From Anaerolineaceae bacterium (GTDB taxonomy: Bacteria > Chloroflexota > Anaerolineae > Aggregatilineales > Phototrophicaceae): a stretch of 6,546 nucleotides of DNA. This document shows, piece after piece, positions 1 to 6,314 of the stretch. Under the pieces are notes generated by a model. That model was not told the origin of the DNA and ran no database searches. It saw only the letters and a program-made list of their open reading frames with translations. The DNA is taken from contig JACKCH010000043.1 of the NCBI GenBank assembly GCA_020634115.1, forward strand, positions 1 through 6,546, read 5' to 3'. The position numbers and the translations under genes were made by a program. Each line of letters opens with the position of its first letter. Positions within the stretch are counted from its first letter, which is position 1.

Positions 1-1
1 T

Positions 2-464
2 ACTTTCTTTGCAGCAGATAGGTGAACGCCTCTGCGGGATAATGCTTGTCATACAAATAGACAATGCGGCAAAGGGCAATCACGCGATGGCTTGGTGTTT
101 CGACTGTCTGGTAGGCGCAGGTTCTGCCCTCAACACTGCCGGTTGGCGTCCCGCAGGACGTTTAGTACATCCGCCAGCAATGTCGGTTGATTTAGCGGGA
201 TGTGGTGCGAAGGCGTAGGGTGGATTGAATCAGCCCAGCGCGAAGGTATTGCTGCTGGCGACGAGCATTGGTCACGATGTTGCTGTGAAATGACTCAAAC
301 TAGCCTGAGTAGGGCAGATCGATAATCCCCTCCGCCAGCCCACCCGTAATCAATCGTGTTCAGGTGTCGGTGTCGAGAGTGAGCGCCCACGGTTTCACGT
401 CATTGCCCGTCTGTGTTGGCGCGGCGTGGAACTTGGCAAACCGATGATTTGCTTTTCAGTGCAT
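2..464 (-). pseudogene. Probable decayed protein-coding remnant, family not recognised
   Basis: No intact gene lies in the first 460 bases, but the minus strand reads like a damaged one. From a possible ATG at 464-462, one frame gives protein-like stretches such as NDVKPWALTLDTDT and TRLITGGLAEGIIDLPYSG. In-frame stops interrupt it at 458-456, 362-360, 302-300, 194-192 and 164-162. Around 133-228 another minus-strand frame takes over with a better sequence (HIPLNQPTLLADVLNVLRD), avoiding the last two stops. The first frame then resumes with HRVIALCRIVYLYDKHYP and runs off the window edge. The simplest reading is three point nonsense changes plus two frameshifts. The three stops at 458, 362 and 302 are each one C-to-T change from a Gln or Arg codon. 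I cannot assign a family. It could instead be chance composition; codon-third GC richness is the main argument for former coding. Confidence 0.35.
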
Positions 465-719
465 GGCAAACTGTACTAGAAACCGTAATACAAAACCGTG
501 TCTTTTTCTCGATAGATAAGGTAAACCAACGACGCACAATCGCTCATATCTTGTAATCACACCGTGAAAATTGCGGTAATGGTACGTTTTTAGACGATTT
601 TGTTTTCGAAGTAGAATATGTTACGATAATGTTGGCTGTTGGAACTGAATTCGTCTCTTGAATACGGGGCAAACAGTCACAAAAAACTACATGTGTGTCC
701 AACTTTGGAGGATGCTTTT
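465..719 (+). other. Operon leader and upstream regulatory region
   Basis: This 255-base stretch before the binding-protein gene is more AT-rich than the genes and has no supported coding region. It holds a candidate promoter (589-617) and the ribosome binding site GGAGG at 707-711. A short palindrome TTCGAA lies at 605-610 between the promoter elements, and a GTTGG direct repeat lies at 631-635 and 638-642. I found no convincing longer inverted repeat of LacI or GntR operator type. Sugar operons of this kind are usually controlled by such repressors, but no regulator gene is in the window. Confidence 0.5.
589..617 (+). promoter_or_regulatory. Candidate sigma70-type promoter of the transport operon
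   Basis: TTTAGA at 589-594 (weak -35, four of six consensus bases) is followed after 17 bases by TAGAAT at 612-617 (-10, five of six). Transcription would begin near 624 and give a leader of about 95 nt. An alternative -10, GATAAT at 625-630, lies just downstream but lacks a recognisable -35 at the right distance. The poor -35 would suit a promoter needing an activator or a regulated one. Assigned by consensus only. Confidence 0.35.
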
Positions 720-1976
720 ATGAAGAAAATGGTGGTATTTCTTGTTGTTCTTTCACTGGCGCTGACCCTTAGCGTCGCCGTCGCGCAGGATAAAGTAACG
801 ATTACCATCGAAAGCTGGCGTAACGATGACCTGCCGATCTGGCAGGACGTGATTATTCCTGCCTTCAACGCCCACTATCCAGATATTGAAGTGATTTTTG
901 CCCCTGTTGGCGACCCCGCCCAGTATAACTCGGCGTTGGCTGCCAAGCTGGAGGCTGGCACAGCGGGTGACCTGATTACATGCCGCCCCTTTGACCTTTC
1001 ACTCCAACAATTTAATGATGGCTACCTGGTATCGCTGAACGATCTGCCAGGGATGGAAAACTTTGGTGATGTTGCCAAGAGCGCCTGGATTACCGATGAT
1101 GGTTCGGATGTGTTCTGTGTGCCGATGGCCTCTGTCATTCATGGTTTCTTCTATAATGCCGATATCTTTAATGAACTCGGTCTGGAAGAACCAACCACCG
1201 AAGCTGAATTCCTGGCGCTGCTGCAAGCGGTGAAGGATGATGGCAATTACGAGCCTTTGGCGATGGGCACCAATGACCAGTGGGAAGCTGCCACGATGGG
1301 TTACCAGAACATCGGCCCGAACTACTGGCACGGCGAAGAAGGTCGCCTGGGGCTGATTAACGGTACGGCTAAATACAACACCGATGGTTTCCTGGAAGCA
1401 TTTGAGGCGCTGGCCCGCTGGATACCCTATATGCCAACCGGCTATCAGGCGCTGACCTATCCTGATTCGCAGAACCTGTTCACGCTCGGTCTGGCCGCCG
1501 TGTATCCGACTGGCTCATGGGAAATCGGCTTGTTCAATACGCAGGCTGACTTTGAAATGGGGATTTTCCCGCCGCCGCTGCCGGAAGGCGCGACTGACTG
1601 CTACATCAGTGACCACACCGACATTGCGCTGGGCTTGAATGCCGCCAGCCCGAACCAGGAAGCCGCACGGACTTTCCTGGAGTGGATGACGACCCAGGAA
1701 TTTGCGGAACTGTATACCAACCAATTGCCGGGCTTCTTCACGCTGTCGAATCATGACATCACGGTAGAAGACCCGATTGCAGCGGAATTCCTGAGCTGGC
1801 GTGGGATGTGTCATTCCACCATTCGTTCGGCCTATCAGATTCTGTCTCGTGGTGAGCCGAACAACGAAATCGAACTGTGGCGTTTGAGCGCCGCCGTGCT
1901 AAATGGCGAGAACCCGCAAGAAGCCGCCGACGAAGTACAGGCCGGGCTGGATGCCTGGTATGTGCCGAGCGGGTAG
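720..1976 (+). CDS. Extracellular sugar-binding protein of ABC transporter (solute-binding family 1)
   Basis: Encodes a 418-residue secreted solute-binding protein of the SBP_bac_1 type (PF01547 clan), which captures a carbohydrate outside the membrane and delivers it to the permeases downstream. The start at 720 is chosen because GGAGG (707-711) sits 8 bases before it and the product then begins with a classic signal peptide: MKKM, a hydrophobic core to about residue 19, then AVA before Gln23. An upstream in-frame TTG at 639 would bury the signal peptide and is rejected. There is no lipobox cysteine, so it is predicted to be released or held by other means. Typical family features are the GTAGDLI segment at 80-86, YPTGSWEIG at 262-270 and a C-terminal helix with AARTFLEWM near 315-323. 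Length is normal for the family. The mature protein has four cysteines (88, 133, 294, 364). It is the first gene of the operon, separated from the permeases by two hairpins. The ligand cannot be told from sequence; an oligosaccharide, monosaccharide or polyol are all possible. Confidence 0.93.
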   Translation: MKKMVVFLVVLSLALTLSVAVAQDKVTITIESWRNDDLPIWQDVIIPAFNAHYPDIEVIFAPVGDPAQYNSALAAKLEAGTAGDLITCRPFDLSLQQFNDGYLVSLNDLPGMENFGDVAKSAWITDDGSDVFCVPMASVIHGFFYNADIFNELGLEEPTTEAEFLALLQAVKDDGNYEPLAMGTNDQWEAATMGYQNIGPNYWHGEEGRLGLINGTAKYNTDGFLEAFEALARWIPYMPTGYQALTYPDSQNLFTLGLAAVYPTGSWEIGLFNTQADFEMGIFPPPLPEGATDCYISDHTDIALGLNAASPNQEAARTFLEWMTTQEFAELYTNQLPGFFTLSNHDITVEDPIAAEFLSWRGMCHSTIRSAYQILSRGEPNNEIELWRLSAAVLNGENPQEAADEVQAGLDAWYVPSG

Positions 1977-2006
1977 TTAAAGAGTTAGCCCCACACGATC
2001 AGGATG

Positions 2007-2044
2007 GGTGGGTAGGGGCATGATATAGCATGTCTCTACCTGCC
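2007..2044 (+). promoter_or_regulatory. First intercistronic stem-loop after binding-protein gene
   Basis: Bases 2007-2022 pair with 2029-2044 to form a 16-bp stem including four G-U pairs, around a six-base loop ATATAG. The gap continues with GTTTAACTTCT, which is only weakly U-rich. It is the first of two consecutive hairpins in the 154-base space between the binding protein and the first permease. Likely roles are protection of the upstream mRNA from 3' exonucleases or partial termination, raising binding protein above permease. The pairing is read directly; the role is inferred. Confidence 0.55.
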
Positions 2045-2067
2045 GTTTAACTTCTAATAATGTCAAC

Positions 2068-2091
2068 CGGGGTGCAGTCTGCTGCACCCCG
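2068..2091 (+). terminator. Second intercistronic stem-loop, possible attenuator or mRNA stabiliser
   Basis: A perfect 10-bp GC-rich stem (2068-2077 with 2082-2091; core GGGGTGCAG and CTGCACCCC) closes a four-base loop TCTG. No U-run follows directly; the nearest is five T at 2107-2111, about 15 bases on. It therefore does not fit a full intrinsic terminator. With the preceding hairpin it resembles elements between binding-protein and permease genes (as between malE and malF in enterobacteria) that keep the binding-protein transcript abundant while letting some transcription through. Confidence 0.6.
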
Positions 2092-2130
2092 CCATTATAA
2101 AAATTATTTTTGAGATTCTTGAGGGGCATT

Positions 2131-3060
2131 ATGTCCGCAAAAAAGAGCAGGAAAGCCTTTCCGACTCACATTGTTGTGTTCCTGGCTCCAGCCGTCATCA
2201 TTTATACCCTGTTCATGATTTATCCCCTGGTGGATTCACTGCGGTTGAGTCTGTATGCACCGGCGGATGGGGGTGGCGAGGCGTTTGTAGGTTTTCAGAA
2301 TTACGAGAAACTCCTGACCCATGAATTATGGGCCCCGCGTCTGCAAGGGGCGATTAAAAATAATGTAGTATTCTTTCTGTTCCACATGCTGCTTCAGAAT
2401 CCTATTGGCTTGCTGTTGGCGACGTTGCTCAGCTCGCGGATGATACGGGGTAAGGCGATCTTCCGTACCCTGATTTTTACGCCAACAATTCTCTCTTTTG
2501 TGCTGGTCGGCTTCATCTGGCGGTTGATTCTCAGCCCCTTGTGGGGGATTTCCGGCGACATTCTGGGGATATTCGGCATTGAAAACCAGCCCTGGTTGGG
2601 GTTGGAAACCACCGCTTTACCAACCCTCTCGCTGATTTCCGTATGGCAGTTTGTCGGGATTCCCATGATGTTGTTCCTGGCGGCGTTAATTGCTATCCCG
2701 GATGAACTATTGGAAGCGGCGCGGGTGGATGGGGCGACGGCCTGGCACGTTTTCTGGCGGATCAAATTCCCGCTGATCTTGCCAACTGTGGGCATTGTGA
2801 GTGTGCTGACATTCGTGGGCAACTTCAACGCCTTTGATCTTGTGTATGCCGCCCAATCTGAACTCGGTCAGCCCAACTATTCCACTGATCTGCTCGGCAC
2901 ATTTTTCTACCGTACTTTTTTCGGTGTGCAGTTGCAACCGCCTAACCCCACGATGGGCGCGACCATCGCCGGGGTGATGTTTATCATCATCCTGACTGGC
3001 GTCCTGATCTATATGTTCGGCTGGCAGCGCCGCCTGCTTAAGCTCGAAATTGAACTCTAG
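2131..3060 (+). CDS. ABC sugar transporter permease, MalF/UgpA type
   Basis: Encodes a 309-residue inner-membrane permease (BPD_transp_1, PF00528), one half of the sugar channel. The ATG at 2131 is preferred over an in-frame TTG at 2110, because GAGGGG at 2121-2126 is suitably placed for the ATG and the N-terminus then begins with the basic stretch SAKKSRK. About six membrane segments are visible (roughly residues 13-32, 76-101, 113-134, 166-190, 215-238 and 276-297). The cytoplasmic EAA loop that docks on the ATPase is intact: EAA at 195-197, Gly201, then IKFP at 211-214, with the family's usual spacing. The FTPTILS segment at 116-122 is also typical. Length matches short MalF/UgpA-type CUT1 permeases that lack the large MalF periplasmic domain. 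The next permease starts 15 bases downstream, so the two are surely co-translated. Confidence 0.95.
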   Translation: MSAKKSRKAFPTHIVVFLAPAVIIYTLFMIYPLVDSLRLSLYAPADGGGEAFVGFQNYEKLLTHELWAPRLQGAIKNNVVFFLFHMLLQNPIGLLLATLLSSRMIRGKAIFRTLIFTPTILSFVLVGFIWRLILSPLWGISGDILGIFGIENQPWLGLETTALPTLSLISVWQFVGIPMMLFLAALIAIPDELLEAARVDGATAWHVFWRIKFPLILPTVGIVSVLTFVGNFNAFDLVYAAQSELGQPNYSTDLLGTFFYRTFFGVQLQPPNPTMGATIAGVMFIIILTGVLIYMFGWQRRLLKLEIEL

Positions 3061-3075
3061 GACAGGGGTGTGACC

Positions 3076-3936
3076 ATGACTAAATTTCTTGAGCGCCCTG
3101 GCTATCTTCTACAGTTCATCATGGCGCATGGTGTCCTGTTTCTCTATACGCTGATCGCACTGTTTCCCGTATTTCTGGTGGTCATCAATTCGTTCAAGAA
3201 CCGTCGTGCGATTTTTCGCTCACCATATACGATTGCGCTGCCATTCGAGTCACTGTCGGAAAACTGGGATACAGTGGGTTACGAAACTGTGTTCAAGCGG
3301 GCCCACTTCGAAACCTATTTTTTCAACAGCCTGGTGGTAACGGTAGTGGCGCTGCTCCTGATCCTGATAATCGGGACGATGGCCGCCTTTGCGCTGGCCG
3401 AATATCGCTTCAAAGGCAATACCACACTCGGCCTATATCTGGCGCTTGGTATCATGATCCCGATCCGGTTAGGGACGGTGAGCCTGCTGCGGTTGGTGGT
3501 GAATCTAAGGCTCATAAACACACTGACGGCGCTTATTCTGGTGTATACAGCAATGGGGCTGCCGCTGGCGATATTTATTCTGCAACAGTTTATGCGCCAG
3601 GTGCCGCACGACCTCAAAGATGCGGCACGCGTGGATGGCGCGAGCGAATACCGTATCTACTGGATGATTCTGCCATTGGTGCGCCCGGCCATCGGAACTG
3701 TGATGGTCTTTAACATGATTCCCATCTGGAATGACTTGTGGTTTCCACTGATTCTCGCGCCGGGTGAAGCCACGAAAACCGTTACCCTCGGTGCGCAGAT
3801 TTTCCTGGGGCAGTTTGTGACTGACTGGAACGCGGTGTTGGCCTCGCTGACGCTTTCCGCGATCCCGGTGGTGCTGCTGTATGTCCTCTTTTCGCGCCAG
3901 CTTATTCGTGGACTGACTGCGGGCGCAGTGAAATAA
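3076..3936 (+). CDS. ABC sugar transporter permease, MalG/UgpE type
   Basis: Encodes a 286-residue permease (BPD_transp_1, PF00528), the partner of the preceding gene in a heterodimeric channel. The ATG at 3076 is chosen because AGGGG at 3064-3068 lies 7 bases ahead; an in-frame GTG at 3070 would sit almost on that site. Six membrane segments are apparent, beginning near residues 17-37 and 84-108. MalG-type features include PVFLVVINSFK at 31-41 and NSLVVT at 84-89. The EAA loop reads DAA at 182-184, Gly188 and ILPL at 198-201. Compared with the usual EAA-x3-G-x9-I-x-LP pattern, and with the preceding gene, it appears one residue short before LP. The gene ends in a short basic-tipped tail (GLTAGAVK), usual for MalG-type permeases. 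The next gene follows after 13 bases. Confidence 0.95.
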   Translation: MTKFLERPGYLLQFIMAHGVLFLYTLIALFPVFLVVINSFKNRRAIFRSPYTIALPFESLSENWDTVGYETVFKRAHFETYFFNSLVVTVVALLLILIIGTMAAFALAEYRFKGNTTLGLYLALGIMIPIRLGTVSLLRLVVNLRLINTLTALILVYTAMGLPLAIFILQQFMRQVPHDLKDAARVDGASEYRIYWMILPLVRPAIGTVMVFNMIPIWNDLWFPLILAPGEATKTVTLGAQIFLGQFVTDWNAVLASLTLSAIPVVLLYVLFSRQLIRGLTAGAVK

Positions 3937-3949
3937 CAAGGAGACGGCT

Positions 3950-4948
3950 ATGCGAGTTGGCATTGTCGGGGCGGGTTTCATGGGGAGGGTTCATGCTGCC
4001 GGTTGGATGAAAACCCCGGCGCAAATTGCCGGGATCTATTCGATTGACCGGGATGGCGCGGCACAATTGGCGCGAACGGTGAACGGGCAGGTTTATGATG
4101 ACCTGGATGCTCTGATACGGGATGTAGATGTAGTGGATATTTGCGTGCCGACTCATCTGCATCATGATATGACGCTGCGAGCTGCCGCCGCCGGGAAAGA
4201 TGTTGTGTGCGAGAAACCTCTAGCCCGTACCATCGAACAGGCGCAGGCGATGATCGCAGCCTGTGAGCAGGCCGGTGTCAAGCTGCTGGTCGGCCATGTC
4301 GTGCGTTTCTTCCCACAGTATGCACTGGCAAAGACGGCGGTTGATCGGGGCGATGTGGGCAATGTTGGTGTTGTTCGGCTGACACGGTGCAGTTTTCAGC
4401 CACGCGGTACGTCAGGATGGTTTATGGATACTGCTAAATCGGGTGGAATGATGCTCGACCTGATGATTCATGATTTTGATTACGCCCGTTGGGTGGCCGG
4501 GGAGGTCAAAAGCGTGTTTGCCAAGCAGGTACGCAGTCATCACCCGGATGCGCCCGGTGACTATGCGCTGGCGATTCTGCGACATGAGGGTGGAGCGATT
4601 TCTAATATCGAGGGTGGGTGGGCGTATCCGCCGCCGCTGTTCCGCACCGCGTTGGAGATTGCCGGGGACAGAGGGTTAATCGAACACCCCGCTGGAAGCT
4701 CTGACCCGGTTGAAGTGCATGTCCAGTCGTCCGGGGGACATAGCAGGCCGGATATTGCTGTGCCATCCAGCCCGCTGGCGGAAGACCCTTATCAGGTTGA
4801 AATTCGGCATTTTTATGACATTCTGACCGGCGCGATCACAACCCCGCGTGTCACTGCTGCTGATGGGCTGGCCGCGCTGCAAATCGCGCTGGCGGCGATT
4901 GAATCGGCACAGACGGGCAGACCGGTTCAGGTGAAGGAGATGGGCTGA
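3950..4948 (+). CDS. Gfo/Idh/MocA family NAD(P)-dependent oxidoreductase
   Basis: Encodes a 332-residue cytoplasmic dehydrogenase of the Gfo/Idh/MocA family (N-terminal PF01408), whose members oxidise or reduce sugars, inositols and their derivatives using NAD(P). AAGGAG at 3938-3943 lies 6 bases before the ATG. The N-terminal Rossmann fold is canonical, with GAGFMG at 7-12 after the first strand and Asp33 near the end of the second strand, where an acidic residue often favours NAD over NADP. The family's EKP motif is at 88-90, supplying the catalytic lysine Lys89. In the C-terminal domain GGMMLDLMIHDFDYARW (165-181) carries the conserved Asp170 and His174 expected in the active site. Length is normal. 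Its position directly after the permeases implies that it acts on the imported substrate or a product of it. The specific substrate cannot be assigned. Confidence 0.93.
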   Translation: MRVGIVGAGFMGRVHAAGWMKTPAQIAGIYSIDRDGAAQLARTVNGQVYDDLDALIRDVDVVDICVPTHLHHDMTLRAAAAGKDVVCEKPLARTIEQAQAMIAACEQAGVKLLVGHVVRFFPQYALAKTAVDRGDVGNVGVVRLTRCSFQPRGTSGWFMDTAKSGGMMLDLMIHDFDYARWVAGEVKSVFAKQVRSHHPDAPGDYALAILRHEGGAISNIEGGWAYPPPLFRTALEIAGDRGLIEHPAGSSDPVEVHVQSSGGHSRPDIAVPSSPLAEDPYQVEIRHFYDILTGAITTPRVTAADGLAALQIALAAIESAQTGRPVQVKEMG

Positions 4949-4950
4949 TG
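4934..4950 (+). promoter_or_regulatory. Ribosome binding site and overlapping stop-start (translational coupling)
   Basis: AAGGAG at 4934-4939 lies inside the end of the first oxidoreductase gene, 8 bases before the next ATG. The stop TGA (4946-4948) and the start ATG (4948-4950) share one base. This arrangement fixes the start of the second oxidoreductase and suggests coupled translation, giving similar amounts of the two enzymes. Confidence 0.85.
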
Positions 4951-5994
4951 CGCGTTGGTATTCTAAGTTTTGCTCATCTCCATGCTGAAGGCTACGTCTC
5001 TAACCTGTGGGCGATTCCAGATGTCGAACTGATTGGCTTTGCCGATGATAACCCGGTGCGCGGGAAATACTTTGCCGAGAAGTTCAACCTGCGCCAGTTC
5101 GAGTCCTACGAGGCGCTGCTGACCGAACAACCGGATGCGGTCATCATATGTTCGGAGAACGCCCGCCATTACCCCCTGGTGAAGCTGGCCGCTGAAGCCG
5201 GGGCGCATGTGCTGTGCGAAAAGCCGCTGGCGACTACACTGGAGGATGCCCAGGCAATCATAGACGTGTGCCAGGCGAATGGCGTACAGTTGATGACGGC
5301 CTTCCCGATGCGTTTCAGTCCTTCGGTGATCGAGGTCAAAAAGCTAGTGGATTCCGGCGGCCTCGGGCCGATCTACGGCTGCAACAGTACTAACCAGGGG
5401 GCACTGCCGCGTTTTCATCAGGCAGAAGGAATGCCTGATCTGGGTCGTGATTGGTTCATCAACCAACAGTTGGCCGGGGGCGGGGCGGTGGCTGACCATG
5501 TTGTCCACCTTACAGATTTACTGCGCTGGATTCTCCAAAGCGAAGTGGTGGAAGTATACGCGCAGACCAACCAGATATTTCATAGGGATGAAGTCGAGGT
5601 TGAAACCGGTGGCGTGGTGATGCTGACCTTTGCCAACGGGACGTTTGCTAGTATTGATTGCAGTTGGAGCAAACCGGCGTATTATCCCACCTGGGGCGGG
5701 CTGAAGCTGGAACTCGTGGGCGAAAGCGGGCTGGCAGCAGTGGATGCCTTCAAACAGACGATGACCCTCTATAATCATGACCTGCGCCGCCCAGTGTGGC
5801 TGCCCTGGGGTTCGGACGCCAACCAGGGCATGGTTGCCGAATTTCTCGACGCTGCCCGAGCCAACCGGACTCCGGCGATTACCGGGTTGGATGGCTATCA
5901 GGCGGTGGCGGTGGTTGCTGCCGCATACCAGTCAGCTATGACCGGCGGACCAGTGACTTTAAATGGGACTACGCCACCAGTAGAAGTCTCTTGA
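4948..5994 (+). CDS. Gfo/Idh/MocA family oxidoreductase with atypical nucleotide-binding loop
   Basis: Encodes a 348-residue member of the Gfo/Idh/MocA family, clearly divergent from the gene just before it. The start is set by the internal ribosome binding site at 4934-4939 and the one-base overlap. The N-terminal strand MRVGIL leads into SFAHLHAEGY (7-16) in place of the usual GxGxxG loop. From memory, similar SFAH-H loops occur in one subgroup of the family, so it is probably still a dinucleotide-binding enzyme. The catalytic EKP is present at 91-93 (Lys92), and GGGAVADHVVHLTDLLRW (177-194) provides Asp183 and His187, matching the active-site pattern. The C-terminal part shows the family's sheet, including TGGVVMLTFANGTFASID at 220-237. 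It likely acts in sequence with the first oxidoreductase on one imported sugar or cyclitol, for example oxidising at one position and reducing or epimerising at another; that pairing is inference. It is the last operon gene, followed by a terminator 86 bases on. Confidence 0.92.
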   Translation: MRVGILSFAHLHAEGYVSNLWAIPDVELIGFADDNPVRGKYFAEKFNLRQFESYEALLTEQPDAVIICSENARHYPLVKLAAEAGAHVLCEKPLATTLEDAQAIIDVCQANGVQLMTAFPMRFSPSVIEVKKLVDSGGLGPIYGCNSTNQGALPRFHQAEGMPDLGRDWFINQQLAGGGAVADHVVHLTDLLRWILQSEVVEVYAQTNQIFHRDEVEVETGGVVMLTFANGTFASIDCSWSKPAYYPTWGGLKLELVGESGLAAVDAFKQTMTLYNHDLRRPVWLPWGSDANQGMVAEFLDAARANRTPAITGLDGYQAVAVVAAAYQSAMTGGPVTLNGTTPPVEVS

Positions 5995-6080
5995 CGAGGT
6001 GGAAATACTCGGCTTTTCGGGCCAGAATAGCGTAGCCGGCGAGGGGGCAATGCCCGTCAATTTCAGAAAAACTATAGAAC

Positions 6081-6121
6081 AAAGAGCTTCTCGGCTAAGA
6101 CCAGAAGCTCTTTTCTTTTTC
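6081..6121 (+). terminator. Rho-independent terminator of the transport operon
   Basis: AAAGAGCTTCT at 6081-6091 pairs perfectly with AGAAGCTCTTT at 6103-6113, an 11-bp stem with an 11-base loop. It runs directly into the T-rich tract TTTTCTTTTTC (6111-6121). This is a textbook intrinsic terminator, placed 86 bases after the last stop codon of the operon. Confidence 0.9.
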
Positions 6122-6267
6122 ATCCTATAACATGCAGATCGCGGGTTCAACGATTCGGTAAGTCTCCACTATTTCTCGCACTCTTTTGCCCGAAGGGTTC
6201 CGACGATGTACATGACCTGCAAATCAGCGCAGGTGAAGTGGATGGAGAAAAGTCCTGTCAGAATCTC

Positions 6268-6296
6268 AAAAGGAGCGTTCAAGCAGCGCTCCTTTT
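6268..6296 (-). terminator. Symmetric hairpin terminator, probably for the convergent minus-strand gene
   Basis: AAAAGGAGCG (6268-6277) pairs with CGCTCCTTTT (6287-6296) around a nine-base loop. Flanking A and T runs make it usable on both strands. On the minus strand it lies 18 bases past the stop codon at 6317-6315 and continues as TTTTGAGATTCT, so it best fits the end of that gene. It would also act as a back-stop for plus-strand read-through. Confidence 0.75.
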
Positions 6297-6314
6297 ACCG
6301 ATTGACACATTAAT

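Larger units (their letters stand above)
5995..6314. other. Convergent intergenic region
   Basis: This 320-base space separates the operon from the convergent minus-strand gene. It contains two hairpin terminators (6081-6121 and 6268-6296), a small GGGC-AAT-GCCC hairpin at 6045-6055 in the operon's 3' tail, and a weak ACCTGC/GCAGGT inverted repeat at 6215-6234. I see no RNA gene or convincing coding region between the terminators. Confidence 0.6.

Noticed and set aside
9..218. Open plus-strand frame of 69 codons
   Set aside because: No ribosome binding site and an unconvincing sequence. The opposite strand reads better as a degraded gene.
561..577. ACCG/CGGT inverted repeat upstream of the promoter as an operator
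   Set aside because: Arms of only four bases with a nine-base spacer are too short to distinguish from chance, and no second copy is seen.
639..719. Upstream TTG extension of the binding-protein gene by 27 residues
   Set aside because: It would place hydrophilic residues before a clear signal peptide, and the ATG at 720 has a strong GGAGG at correct distance.
2068..2111. Full intrinsic terminator splitting the operon after the binding-protein gene
   Set aside because: The T-run is about 15 bases from the stem, and no obvious new promoter is seen before the permease. A partial attenuator or stabiliser fits better.
6143..6150. GGGTTCAA resembling a tRNA T-loop, suggesting a tRNA or attachment-site remnant
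   Set aside because: The flanking bases do not form the T-stem, and no acceptor, D or anticodon arms are found upstream, where the operon terminator lies.
6206..6313. Small plus-strand reading frame of 35 codons
   Set aside because: It runs through the symmetric terminator hairpin, has no good ribosome binding site and looks like no known protein.
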